Positions 27,507 to 35,282 of a DNA stretch of 64,000 nt are shown in pieces. The DNA is from Flavobacterium sp. Root935 (GTDB lineage Bacteria; Bacteroidota; Bacteroidia; Flavobacteriales; Flavobacteriaceae): the NCBI RefSeq assembly GCF_001429295.1, contig NZ_LMJL01000012.1:235511-299510 (forward strand), given 5' to 3'. The notes beneath the pieces were generated by a model. That model saw nothing but the letters and a program-made list of their open reading frames with translations, was not told the origin of the DNA and ran no database searches. Position 1 is the first letter of the stretch. Each line of letters starts with the position of its first letter. The position numbers and the translations under genes were made by a program.

Positions 27507-28146
27507 CCCAAAAAATAAAATCATAATTGTAGACGATCACCTGCTTTTTTCCCAATCTCTCGAACTGCTAATTAAAAGTTTTGGCGATTATGATGTAATC
27601 CAGCGTTTTGAAAACGGAAAAGTGTTTATTGATTATCTTGAAGAAAACTCTTCAGCAGAAATTGATCTTATCTTACTCGATGTCAATATGCCCGTTCTCG
27701 ATGGACTGAGCACTATGAAATGGTTAAAAGACAATAGACCCGATCTCAAAGTAATTGCTTTATCTGTGAATGACGACGAAGAAATTATTATAAAAATGAT
27801 TACGAATGGCGCCAAAGGTTATTTACTAAAAGATACTTCGCCCGAAATATTTAGGGAAGCAATAGAATGTGTAGTCGAAAAGGGCTTTTATTTCACAGAA
27901 TTAGTTTCTGGAATGCTTATTAATAAGGTCAATAGCGACAATAGAAAAATCAATTTAAAAGAAAAAGAGATTGTTTTTATCAAACATGCCTGTACCGAAA
28001 TGACCTATAAGGAAATTGCATCACAGATGTGTTTGAGTCCAAAAACTATTGACGGTTACCGAGAAATACTCTTTGATAAACTTGAAATAAAAACCCGAAT
28101 CGGACTTGTACTTTATGCCATTAAGCATAAAATTGTTTTTGTATAG
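27496..28146 (+). CDS. NarL/LuxR-type response regulator
   Basis: A 216-residue transcription factor. The receiver domain has the acidic pair in IIVDDHLLF, the phosphorylated Asp in DLILLDVNMPVLDG and the conserved Lys in GAKGYLLKDTS. A LuxR-type helix-turn-helix is at the C-terminus (EMTYKEIASQMCLSPKTIDGYREILFDKL). It overlaps the kinase gene by 11 bp and stops one base before the convergent apt gene. A likely target is its own locus, where a perfect palindrome lies in the divergent promoter region. Confidence 0.92.
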   Translation: MKTNPKNKIIIVDDHLLFSQSLELLIKSFGDYDVIQRFENGKVFIDYLEENSSAEIDLILLDVNMPVLDGLSTMKWLKDNRPDLKVIALSVNDDEEIIIKMITNGAKGYLLKDTSPEIFREAIECVVEKGFYFTELVSGMLINKVNSDNRKINLKEKEIVFIKHACTEMTYKEIASQMCLSPKTIDGYREILFDKLEIKTRIGLVLYAIKHKIVFV

Positions 28147-28147
28147 C

Positions 28148-28660
28148 TTAATAAGTTAATGCTGCAAAGAACGGATATTCTTTAATTTTTTCTCTTCCGT
28201 TAAGAAAAGTCAGTTCCATTAGAAAATTGCATTGCACAATTTCGCCTCCCAGCTTTTCGACCAATTCACATACCGCCTTTGCAGTTCCGCCTGTAGCTAA
28301 AACATCATCGTGAATTAATACCCTATCGCCTTTTTGAATAGCATCAATATGCATTTCTAAACTATCAGAACCATATTCTAACTCGTATGATGCAGAAATT
28401 GTTTCAAAAGGAAGTTTTTTAGGTTTTCTAACAGGGACAAATCCAGCATTTAATTCTTGAGCCAGCAACATTCCGAAGAAAAAACCACGAGATTCTGCTC
28501 CTACAACCTTATCAATTTTTTGTCCGTTTAAAGAATCAACCAAGATTCGCAGGCAATTTGTTCGTGCTTCGGGGTTAATTAGTAACGGAGTGATGTCTTT
28601 GAATAAAATTCCTTCTTTAGGAAACCCCTGAATATCACGCACATAATTTTCAATCTTCAT
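28148..28660 (-). CDS. apt: Adenine phosphoribosyltransferase
   Basis: A purine-salvage enzyme converting adenine and PRPP to AMP in the cytosol. At 170 residues it has the normal Apt length. It shows the N-terminal IQGFPKEGILFKDITPLL, the VGAESRGFFFG segment and the PRPP-binding motif VLIHDDVLATGGTAKA. The gene is convergent with the response regulator, with one base between stop codons, and divergent from the tRNA-Arg gene. Confidence 0.97.
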   Translation of the reverse strand: MKIENYVRDIQGFPKEGILFKDITPLLINPEARTNCLRILVDSLNGQKIDKVVGAESRGFFFGMLLAQELNAGFVPVRKPKKLPFETISASYELEYGSDSLEMHIDAIQKGDRVLIHDDVLATGGTAKAVCELVEKLGGEIVQCNFLMELTFLNGREKIKEYPFFAALTY

Positions 28661-28688
28661 TTTTTTTTATTTTTCTGTTATTTTTTGC

Positions 28689-28718
28689 TTGTTTATCTCA
28701 CATTTATGCCTATCTTTG
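28689..28718 (+). promoter_or_regulatory. Promoter TTG-N19-TATCTTTG of tRNA-Arg
   Basis: TTG at 28689-28691 and TATCTTTG at 28711-28718 are separated by exactly 19 bases, the optimal Bacteroidota arrangement. The mature tRNA begins 56 bases downstream of the -7 element. Confidence 0.75.
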
Positions 28719-28774
28719 CACCCGCAATAAGCAATCAACAAAGCTACAAAAAATTAGCGAATTGATAACAAAAA

Positions 28775-28848
28775 GGCCTCGTGGCGCAACTGAATAGCGC
28801 ATCTGATTACGGCTCAGAAGGTTACTGGTTTGAATCCAGTCGAGGTCA
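28775..28848 (+). tRNA. tRNA-Arg (anticodon ACG)
   Basis: The sequence folds as a full cloverleaf. The acceptor stem is GGCCTCG with CGAGGTC (one G-U pair), and the D arm is GCGC/GCGC. The anticodon stem TCTGA/TCAGA encloses TTACGGC with anticodon ACG, and the T arm ACTGG/CCAGT has loop TTTGAAT. The discriminator base is A and CCA is not encoded. A strong terminator follows immediately. Confidence 0.95.
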
Positions 28849-28853
28849 CTACT

Positions 28854-28894
28854 CGGGACAAAAGATAAACATCATCTTTTGTCCCGTTTTTTTT
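28854..28894 (+). terminator. Rho-independent terminator of tRNA-Arg
   Basis: A 13-bp perfect stem (28854-28866 with 28874-28886) with a 7-base loop, followed by eight T. It starts six bases after the tRNA. Confidence 0.95.
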
Positions 28895-28935
28895 ATCTTA
28901 CAAACCCTTATTAATCAAGCAAATAGACTCCACAA

Positions 28936-29331
28936 TTAAGTTGACTCTAGCGGTTTGTATTTTATTTTCTTGAATTGTAAAATTTCGGGATAAACTAAAC
29001 CAATTAGACTGCGAGCCTCTGACAAATCCATATCTACATATGCTTGGTTCATTTTAATTAAATTATCAATCCCTATATTTAGAAGCTTTTCTATACTGTG
29101 TTTATCTTTAGTTACTAAAAAATCCTTGACATTATAAAAAAGTTCCTCAAAAATAAGAGGTTCATGCAGTTTCTTAACAAACCTGCTTTCTTGATCTTTA
29201 TATTTCGTAACAAATATTTTACCACAGTAAATAAGATTTCGTATCAAGTCCCATATATTAACTTTAGTTATTTTAATCCCCCCTTCTAGCCATATGGTGT
29301 ATTTGTTCAGTATTGAAGATTTCCTTAGCAA
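28936..29331 (-). CDS. Hypothetical protein next to tRNA-Arg
   Basis: A 131-residue, mostly helical, lysine- and leucine-rich open frame with no recognised domain or signal peptide. It begins a region of low coding density downstream of the tRNA gene, a common place for integrated or decaying DNA. No tRNA 3'-end duplicate was seen to mark an attachment site. It could be a real orphan gene or the remnant of a larger one. Confidence 0.4.
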   Translation of the reverse strand: MLRKSSILNKYTIWLEGGIKITKVNIWDLIRNLIYCGKIFVTKYKDQESRFVKKLHEPLIFEELFYNVKDFLVTKDKHSIEKLLNIGIDNLIKMNQAYVDMDLSEARSLIGLVYPEILQFKKIKYKPLEST

Positions 29332-29679
29332 GAGAGCGGTTAAACAAATCCAAATTGCTGTTGAGGAAAATTATAATTCAAATTAATCTTCTTACTATAG
29401 TGGTAAATTACGAACAAATGATCCAAAAAAATAGTTATGACGATTATAGTAGTTTAAAGTCCAATTGTTCTACAGATATAGTCCTCATGATCAAACAGTA
29501 AAGTGGTTATATATATTCACTAAGAGTAAAAAATATTCGCCAAGATATATCGCTTTTGACAATTTTTATTGAATTATTATATATTGTTATGCAAAAACAA
29601 ACACTACTTTAGCCCAAAATTCTTATAGCAGAAAAAACTTAGCAATAATCTTAAAACCAACCAGAAAATTAACCTTAAT
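29332..29679. other. Low-information intergenic stretch
   Basis: About 350 AT-rich bases. The only open frame (62 codons from 29313) overlaps the hypothetical gene and has no supportable product. I see no clear promoter, repeat or RNA here. Confidence 0.5.
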
Positions 29680-30429
29680 ATGGAAAATCAAGAAATTTTA
29701 ATTTTGAAGAGGAAAGTTAAATTCCTTACTATTAATTTGTATGTAATAACACTTTTAATCATTTGCTTTTTTCTGTTTTCGTTTGTTTCCAATAAAAATG
29801 AAACATTTAATGAAATCACAGCAAAAAAATTAACAATTGTAGAACCAAATGGACAAACAAGACTGGTATTAGCGAACTCTCAAAATTCACCTGCTAACCT
29901 AATGCATGGAAAAACTTACGGTTTAAAAGAAGGAGGAAGACCAGGGCTGATATTCTTTAATGATGAATTAACTGAATGTGGCGGGCTTGTTTTTACAGGA
30001 AAAAAAAATATTAAAACTGGAGAATATTTTGCATCTGGACATTTTTCTTTTGACCAATATGACCAAAACCAAGTGCTTTACCTGCAATATTTAGATGATA
30101 ATGGTTCAAAAAAAACAGGACTTTATGTAGACGACTGGCACAAAGATCCAAATTTTGCAGAATGGAGAAAAGAATATAAAGAAGCAGAAAAAATTCCAAA
30201 TGATATTGAAAGAAAAAAGAGACTAGAAGAGATTAGGTTTCCTAAAAATTCTGAACCAGCATTTGCAAATAGAGTTTTTATAGGAAAGGATATAAACAAA
30301 GATGCTGTACTAAACTTATCAGATACCAAAGGAAATGTTAGGCTGCAAATGAAAGTTGACTCTCTTGGAAATGCACAAATTCTGTTTTTGGACGATAAGG
30401 GCAGAATAACTTCCAAATTTCCTCAATAA
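29680..30429 (+). CDS. Membrane-anchored protein of unknown function
   Basis: A 249-residue protein with one N-terminal transmembrane helix (residues 16-38) and a beta-rich external domain. Several similar hairpin-like segments recur: LTIVEPNGQTRLVLAN, LYLQYLDDNGSKKTGLYVDD and LNLSDTKGNVRLQMKVDSLGNAQILFLDDKG. Between them is a GLIFFNDELTECGGLVFTG block and a charged helical stretch near residues 160-185. I recall proteins of this general pattern in several phyla, but know no function. It stands alone with no clear operon partners. Confidence 0.7.
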   Translation: MENQEILILKRKVKFLTINLYVITLLIICFFLFSFVSNKNETFNEITAKKLTIVEPNGQTRLVLANSQNSPANLMHGKTYGLKEGGRPGLIFFNDELTECGGLVFTGKKNIKTGEYFASGHFSFDQYDQNQVLYLQYLDDNGSKKTGLYVDDWHKDPNFAEWRKEYKEAEKIPNDIERKKRLEEIRFPKNSEPAFANRVFIGKDINKDAVLNLSDTKGNVRLQMKVDSLGNAQILFLDDKGRITSKFPQ

Positions 30430-30572
30430 TAAAAATCATATCAACAGTTTAAACATGATAAATGCAGGTTGGGAAGATTTTGTTCGAATCTCTTGCTTCG
30501 GTTATCTCCATTTGGAGTTAAATGTTTTGAAAAACTCACTTCCCAATACAGAACAACCACTGAATTTCAGAT

Positions 30573-30599
30573 AAAAAAAAACTCCCTTAAAAAGGGAGT
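30573..30599 (-). terminator. Rho-independent terminator on the minus strand
   Basis: On the minus strand ACTCCCTT pairs with AAGGGAGT and is followed by nine T. It has no protein-coding gene upstream on that strand, so it most likely ends a small RNA. Confidence 0.8.
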
Positions 30600-30726
30600 C
30601 CTTTGGCGGCCGGCGGCTGCCTGAAAACATATTGGTAATTAACTAAATCATTTGGGACAGAACCTCCAGACGAACACCGCCGGTCCCCTGTTTTTTCTGA
30701 CTGATTATATAATGTCATTACCAGTA
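30573..30726 (-). ncRNA. Candidate pseudoknotted small RNA
   Basis: A predicted minus-strand transcript of about 155 nt with a -7 element upstream and an intrinsic terminator at its end. Three perfect long-range pairings can be drawn. They are TGGTAAT (30723-30717) with ATTACCA (30639-30633), GGGAC (30687-30683) with GTCCC (30658-30654), and CCGGCGG (30683-30677) with CCGCCGG (30616-30610). The order of the arms makes the third pairing cross the first two, forming a pseudoknot. The GC-rich core contrasts with AT-rich surroundings. It does not contain the 4.5S SRP apical motif or tmRNA features. Identity with a known flavobacterial RNA class cannot be excluded without a covariance search. Confidence 0.5.
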
Positions 30727-30732
30727 TAAGTA

Positions 30733-30740
30733 CAAATTTA
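30733..30740 (-). promoter_or_regulatory. TAnnTTTG -7 element of the candidate small RNA
   Basis: On the minus strand the sequence reads TAAATTTG. A start about seven bases downstream would place the 5' end of the RNA near 30726. No TTG is found at the optimal distance. Confidence 0.4.
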
Positions 30741-30849
30741 AGGCAGTATTCCCAGCTAAAGCTTACAGCTTCTTACGATAATATTACAATATTTTAAGCT
30801 CTGTTCTTCAAAGCTGCGGCTATCTGCCTTTAAAAATAAAAAGGAGTTT

Positions 30850-31400
30850 ACAAGAGGTGATTTAAAAGTTAGTCCGCCAATTTACAGAATGATCTAAACA
30901 TAGATATTCCTCGTTTGACCATCTGATTCTTTATAATCATATGCACAACTTCAATTCCACTCAATGCTCGCCTATCCAGTTCAAAACTTTTAAAACCTAG
31001 TCTATTTGTATTCGCCATTTATAAATGATGGTCCTGTTCGACAATATTGTTGAGATTTACATTTACCGGATTTAATCTTTGAGAATGAACATCTGTTATA
31101 TCCTTTTATCGAAGGTGTATTAGAACCTCTTTTATCAATGTTTATTACTACTGGACGGCAATTATTACTAATTGCTTTAATTAGAAATGACGCTCATTCT
31201 CTGCCTTCTCTTGGTTAATAAGAAATCAACTGTATTGACAGATCTATCAACTTCCCTCTAAGATAACACCGTTTTCCTTTCATCTTAATGTAAGTCTCGT
31301 CCATTCAGGGACGCTGAGAATAATTGAATTGAACTGTTTTCTTACCTGCCAAAAAAGAAATGAGATAATCATTTAGCAGAAGACTAAAAAGATTTTCAAA
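30850..31400 (-). pseudogene. Decayed IS6-family transposase
   Basis: The minus strand carries broken but recognisable IS6-family DDE transposase pieces in shifting frames. From 31304 it reads MDETYIKMKGKRCYLRGK with the first catalytic Asp, preceded by a stop where Trp is usual (QRP-stop-MDET). Then comes FLIKAISNNCRPVVINIDKRGSNT with the second Asp, and further a NNIVEQDHHFI-like block. Near 30960-31020 is the tail with LSGIEVVHMI. Several stops and frameshifts separate them, so it cannot be active. Terminal inverted repeats were not identified. It marks past insertion in this low-density region. Confidence 0.75.
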
Positions 31401-31593
31401 AAGGGAAATGACAAAACACGAAACGATAATCTATCTTACAAACAGCCTTTAGTCACGTCAGAGTAACACTCGGCACAGATCCGCAAACCTGCCGCCCTTC
31501 TAATTAGTCATAATCCTGTAAAATTCCGCCCGTTATTCTGTAATGAAACAGCACAGCTATTTTTTAATTTTATTACACTTAAAAATAGCCTTC

Positions 31594-31695
31594 ATGGGTG
31601 CTAAATCAAAAACAGCAAAAGTAGATGATTTGCGCATTAATGCTGAGAAATCCTCTACCCAGAGCGCTGCTTCGGGACGGGGTAAAAGAAAATAG
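31594..31695 (+). CDS. Possible 33-residue basic peptide
   Basis: An ATG-initiated frame of 33 codons encodes a lysine/arginine-rich, serine- and alanine-containing peptide (MGAKSKTAKVDDLRINAEKS, ending SGRGKRK). It lies 73 bp before the acidic protein gene on the same strand. The strong basic composition opposite an acidic neighbour makes it worth listing, but a frame this short can arise by chance. Confidence 0.35.
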   Translation: MGAKSKTAKVDDLRINAEKSSTQSAASGRGKRK

Positions 31696-31768
31696 CCCTT
31701 GCAGGAGATAAGCAGTAACAAGTATCATAGGCAGAGAAAACAAATATAAACTTTAAAAATAGTATATT

Positions 31769-32167
31769 ATGAAAGAAGAAAACAATGAATCTTACGATCA
31801 GGAGGATCGTAAAATTTCCAATTCAGACCCGAAAAGTACAGATCTAAACAGCAATCCTTACGATTCAGAGAATCTCGACAATGAATCGGACAGTGAATCA
31901 AAAGATATAACCGAACAAGACATTGAAGAGGATCTTAGAGAAAATGATCCATCTGAAGGGTTTGAAACTGAAATTGACACCCAGAAGAGTGATGAAGCTG
32001 AAAGTTCATCCTTTAAAACCATAGAATCAGATCAGGATAATCCCGTTAACAAGGAATTCGAAATAGGGGAAATTGGCAATGAGGAACTTAAAGAAGATGA
32101 ACTTACCAGAAATGAGACAGGTAGTAGCACACTCCACAATAATAAACCTTCTCAGCGAAAATTTTAA
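31769..32167 (+). CDS. Highly acidic low-complexity protein
   Basis: A 132-residue protein dominated by Asp, Glu, Ser and Asn with almost no hydrophobic core, so probably intrinsically disordered. It has no signal peptide and no cysteine or tryptophan. A clear terminator follows 24 bp after the stop, which supports a real transcript. A possible 33-residue basic peptide is encoded just upstream. Such acidic proteins can act as stress protectants, chaperone-like buffers or inhibitors of nucleic-acid-binding proteins; nothing here chooses among these. Confidence 0.65.
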   Translation: MKEENNESYDQEDRKISNSDPKSTDLNSNPYDSENLDNESDSESKDITEQDIEEDLRENDPSEGFETEIDTQKSDEAESSSFKTIESDQDNPVNKEFEIGEIGNEELKEDELTRNETGSSTLHNNKPSQRKF

Positions 32168-32191
32168 TGTACTCAGATTTAACACTTATAA

Positions 32192-32218
32192 AAAACCGTT
32201 ATCATTAACGGTTTTTTT
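32192..32218 (+). terminator. Rho-independent terminator after the acidic protein gene
   Basis: AAAACCGTTA (32192-32201) pairs with TAACGGTTTT (32206-32215) around a TCAT loop, followed by more T. Confidence 0.9.
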
Positions 32219-32505
32219 ATTCCTTCTTTAATTTAGTGATAATATCCTATCTAACTGCTTCTTAAAACCCTCACTGATGCAAATTAACTGCTTAGTAAAA
32301 AATAAAGTCGATGAATTTCAGATTTGTAAAACATTACAAGTATAAAGCAATTTACTTTTAGTAAAGTAACAAATCCGTTTTAGTACTAATGCCTATCGGT
32401 TTCTATTCTGCTCCTTTCAAAAAATAATCTTTGGTTTATTCTTTCGTTCTCTTTAAACAAAAAAATCTTAAGTATTAATTTGCACCTTAAACTTATAGTC
32501 AAATA
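32219..32505. other. Intergenic stretch between convergent genes
   Basis: AT-rich spacer between the acidic protein's terminator and the end of the convergent lipoprotein gene. I see no open frame or structured element in it. Confidence 0.5.
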
Positions 32506-33519
32506 CTATTTATTTCTGTATTGCTCCTCCCATAAACGTATAGTACTAATGCGTTCTAGCGAAGCAGTAATTAAAGTCCTGGACTGATAAGGTTCCTGCA
32601 CATCTTTTACGCTCACTTCACCACTTATCAGCATTGGAATATAAACTCTTGCCTCTGACCATAAGAAATTTTCTTTCATTGCAATGGACTGCAGAATTAC
32701 CATCTTATCTTTGAGAAGCTGTAATTCTTTGGAGAGATTTTCTTTTCCATATGTGGAATCGAACTGAACAATAAGCTTATTAACATAAGCCTCAGCCGCT
32801 TGAACAGCTTCAAAATTTTTATTCAGATAACTATTGATTTGGTTTAGCTTAGGATAATCCTTTTCAATACTATTGTTTATTGAAATTGCAATGAATTCAT
32901 TTCTTCTTTGCGCTGCGGTAAATACAGAATCTAGTCTGCTGTTCCAGGAGCCTATCTCATTATGCTCCACTTTCCTGTCATAAAGAATGGTTCTTTCGGT
33001 GCGTTCTTTAAGGTAATCACCTGGCTGCATATAAAGTTCCCGAGTAGTCCAGTTATTAAACTTATCGTAAGTATACTTTAGCGTATATTCATTTGGCGTT
33101 TGATTTTTATAAAATACACGCACTACATCTCCTTGTTGATTTCTGACTAGTTTTTGTACGTTATGGAATCCATATAGTGGCAGACGCATTGCAAAATTTG
33201 TACTGAATATCTCGGGGCTTACTACTGATGATTTACTATGTATCTGCAAGATTTTCCCCTTCAAATATTCAAGTCGATATTGCATATCATAACTTGCCCC
33301 TAGGAAATAAGACTTTACAAGCAGAAGTTTGTTATCCTCAAACTCAAAGTCCCAAGTATGATCCCCCGTTTTTTCAGTAATATGCTTAATATTTCCTTTC
33401 AAATTCATGGTTTGTGTATCAAACCTGACTTCCTTTTCCTGTTGAGAATTACAAGACATACATACCGCCAATAAGACAATTGAAAATATTTTTTTTACAA
33501 TAGGTGTATTAAAACTCAT
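32506..33519 (-). CDS. Lipoprotein of unknown function
   Basis: A 337-residue protein with a lipoprotein signal peptide (lipobox LAVCMSC, lipidated Cys near residue 23). The first half is beta-rich with repeated short strands of the kind seen in YD/RHS-like or MORN-like exported proteins (FEFEDNKLLLVK, YRLEYLKGKILQI, LKYTYDKFNNWTTRELY). The second half is helical, with a coiled-coil-like stretch around residues 210-270. I do not recognise the family. It is divergent from the hydrolase cluster, with 519 bp between. Confidence 0.75.
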   Translation of the reverse strand: MSFNTPIVKKIFSIVLLAVCMSCNSQQEKEVRFDTQTMNLKGNIKHITEKTGDHTWDFEFEDNKLLLVKSYFLGASYDMQYRLEYLKGKILQIHSKSSVVSPEIFSTNFAMRLPLYGFHNVQKLVRNQQGDVVRVFYKNQTPNEYTLKYTYDKFNNWTTRELYMQPGDYLKERTERTILYDRKVEHNEIGSWNSRLDSVFTAAQRRNEFIAISINNSIEKDYPKLNQINSYLNKNFEAVQAAEAYVNKLIVQFDSTYGKENLSKELQLLKDKMVILQSIAMKENFLWSEARVYIPMLISGEVSVKDVQEPYQSRTLITASLERISTIRLWEEQYRNK

Positions 33520-33713
33520 AAGTTAGTTAGTGAAAGTTAATAAACTATTCAATAGTTATTTGACTAAAATAATGCTTTTTAACAAATAGCTTTTTTTTTA
33601 TTTTAAAAATTTTGTTTTAATAAATAAAAGTAGTTCAGAATTGACATTTGAATCTGTATCTAGTAGATTTTTTTTTCTAAACTTCCCTAATTCTCATCAC
33701 GGCATTAATAAAT

Positions 33714-33729
33714 TTACGATATATCGTAA
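33714..33729. promoter_or_regulatory. Palindrome TTACGATATATCGTAA, probable activator site 1
   Basis: A perfect 16-base palindrome. Its centre is about 102 bp upstream of the start predicted from the sigma54-like promoter at 33797, the usual enhancer distance for NtrC-type activators. The 14-base core recurs at 47984-47997, upstream of an NtrC-type activator gene. Confidence 0.6.
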
Positions 33730-33796
33730 CAAATAATTATGCCGCAGATCTACAAAACCCTTATAAACAACTATATAAATTTAAAGGCATGTTATT

Positions 33797-33812
33797 TGGC
33801 TAATGTCATGCA
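33797..33812 (+). promoter_or_regulatory. Sigma54-like promoter of the hydrolase/stress cluster
   Basis: TGGC at 33797-33800 and TGCA at 33809-33812 have the exact spacing of the -24/-12 elements (GG to GC 12 bp apart). The match to TGGCAC-N5-TTGCW is partial in the non-core bases. The first gene starts 227 bp downstream. Confidence 0.5.
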
Positions 33813-33889
33813 GCGCTTACCTGTTTGAAGATACATCACATCAAACAAACAAAATTAGGCGCTGGATAAAAGAGCTAAGAATTAATCTG

Positions 33890-33925
33890 GATTAAGAAGT
33901 ACTGGTAGAGTACTTCTTCTTAATC
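33890..33925. repeat. Dyad in the leader of the hydrolase operon
   Basis: GATTAAGAAGTACT is mirrored by AGTACTTCTTCTTAATC with a 5-base loop and a small bulge. It could form a strong leader hairpin or serve as a regulator site. Confidence 0.5.
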
Positions 33926-34038
33926 TAGGTTAACAGATCAACTTTCTTGTCCGTAATAGATTTGCAGTACCAACAAAGCAATACCACATAATAATAAATA
34001 AAATATTCAAACAATTTAATAATCTAAAAATCAAAACC

Positions 34039-34857
34039 ATGAGTACAATTACAGCACAAGACGGAACACAAATTTTCTACAAAGATTGGGGAACAGGACA
34101 ACCAATCGTTTTTCACCACGGATGGCCATTATCAAGCGATGACTGGGATGCACAAATGATGTTTTTTCTTAAACAAGGTTACAGAGTTATAGCTCATGAT
34201 CGTCGTGGGCACGGTCGCTCGGGACAAAGTGGAGAAAACAATAATATGGAAACATACGCAGCGGATGTAGCAGTTTTAACGGAAGCTTTAGATTTAAAAG
34301 ACGCTATTCACGTTGGTCACTCAACAGGAGGCGGAGAAGTAATTCGTTACGCTGCTAAATACGGAAAAGGACGCGTGGCAAAAGCTGTAATTATAAGCGC
34401 TGTAACACCAATTATGATTCAAAACGAATCAAATCCAGAAGGAGTTCCATTATCAGTTTTTGACGAAATAAGAGAAGGAACAGGTTTTAACAGAGCACAA
34501 TACTTTTACGATTTCCCAATTCCATTTTACGGATGGAACCGCGAAGGACAAACTGTTCAGGAAGGCATCAAACACAATTGGTGGCGTCAGGGCATGATGG
34601 GTTCTGTTTTTGCTCATTATGAAGGAATTAAAGCATTTTCAGAATCTGATTTTACTGAAGATTTAAAAAGTTTAGATATTCCGGTTTTAGTTTTACACGG
34701 AGAAGACGACCAGATCGTTCCTTACGCTCAAGCACCAAGAGCCGCAGCGCTTTTGAAAAACGGAAAATTAATTTCATATCCGGGATTTCCTCACGGTATG
34801 CCAACCACAGAAGCAAAAACTATCAATAAAGATATTTTAGAATTTATTAAAGCCTGA
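34039..34857 (+). CDS. Alpha/beta hydrolase, non-heme chloroperoxidase type
   Basis: A 272-residue serine hydrolase of the cofactor-free haloperoxidase/esterase group, acting on small esters or, with acetate and peroxide, making peracid. The catalytic triad is visible: Ser95 in VGHSTGGG, Asp near 223 in LHGEDDQIVP and His252 in FPHGMP. The oxyanion region HHGWPLSSDDWD and the DRRGHGRS loop are typical. No signal peptide. It is the first gene of a long plus-strand cluster of hydrolases and stress proteins, preceded by sigma54-type control elements. Confidence 0.93.
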   Translation: MSTITAQDGTQIFYKDWGTGQPIVFHHGWPLSSDDWDAQMMFFLKQGYRVIAHDRRGHGRSGQSGENNNMETYAADVAVLTEALDLKDAIHVGHSTGGGEVIRYAAKYGKGRVAKAVIISAVTPIMIQNESNPEGVPLSVFDEIREGTGFNRAQYFYDFPIPFYGWNREGQTVQEGIKHNWWRQGMMGSVFAHYEGIKAFSESDFTEDLKSLDIPVLVLHGEDDQIVPYAQAPRAAALLKNGKLISYPGFPHGMPTTEAKTINKDILEFIKA

Positions 34858-34932
34858 TCTGACGGCCTTTAATTAACTAAACTGCCTGCTACCAGTCCGC
34901 TATTGCAGGCGGTTTAAAAATCATCCCCAATT

Positions 34933-35250
34933 ATGAGTACGTTGCAACAACCATCTTTTGACACCGTTACAGAAGCTTTACAATGGCTGAACATACAGGG
35001 TTTTACAGAAAATTTTAATCTCGACGAAAACTGTATTCGCTATAACAACAACAAACAATCCATGTCACCAGAAGAATTTAAAATCGAATACTTATTCCGT
35101 TTTGAAGGAGATACCGATCCCGGAGACGAAGATATTGTATATGGAATCATTTCTGAAATCTACAATGTAAAAGGTGTTTTAACTAGTGCCTTTGGCATTT
35201 ACGCAGATTCAATTTCCAGCGAAATGATCAAGAAACTTTCCACCCATTAA
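34933..35250 (+). CDS. Small conserved protein, often labelled PRPP synthetase-like
   Basis: A 105-residue acidic cytoplasmic protein. Homologues of this pattern (TVTEALQWLNIQGFTENFNLDENCI, then FRFEGDTDPGDEDIVYGI) are commonly labelled phosphoribosylpyrophosphate synthetase in databases. It is far too short for that enzyme and lacks a PRPP loop, so the label is not credible. The real function is unknown. It lies 75 bp after the hydrolase and 32 bp before the isochorismatase-like gene, clearly within the same cluster. Confidence 0.8.
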   Translation: MSTLQQPSFDTVTEALQWLNIQGFTENFNLDENCIRYNNNKQSMSPEEFKIEYLFRFEGDTDPGDEDIVYGIISEIYNVKGVLTSAFGIYADSISSEMIKKLSTH

Positions 35251-35282
35251 TAGTAAAACCAATAATTTTAAAAATAAATAAT

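Larger units (their letters stand above)
33520..34038. other. Control region before the hydrolase/stress cluster
   Basis: A 519-bp region with no supportable open frame. It contains a 16-bp palindrome (33714-33729), a sigma54-like promoter (33797-33812) and a dyad (33890-33925). A TAGATTTG -7-like element lies at 33957-33964, 75 bp before the hydrolase ATG. Confidence 0.7.

Noticed and set aside
28775..28848. tRNA-Arg as an island attachment site
   Set aside because: No integrase gene and no direct repeat of the tRNA 3' end were found within the window.
29313..29501. 62-codon plus-strand frame
   Set aside because: It overlaps the opposite-strand hypothetical gene, has no recognisable segment and lies in AT-rich DNA where such frames are common.
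30469..30546. TTGGGAAG/CTTCCCAA long-range pairing after the 249-residue gene
   Set aside because: Only eight base pairs over a 62-base loop, with no terminator or promoter attached; not strong enough to call an RNA.
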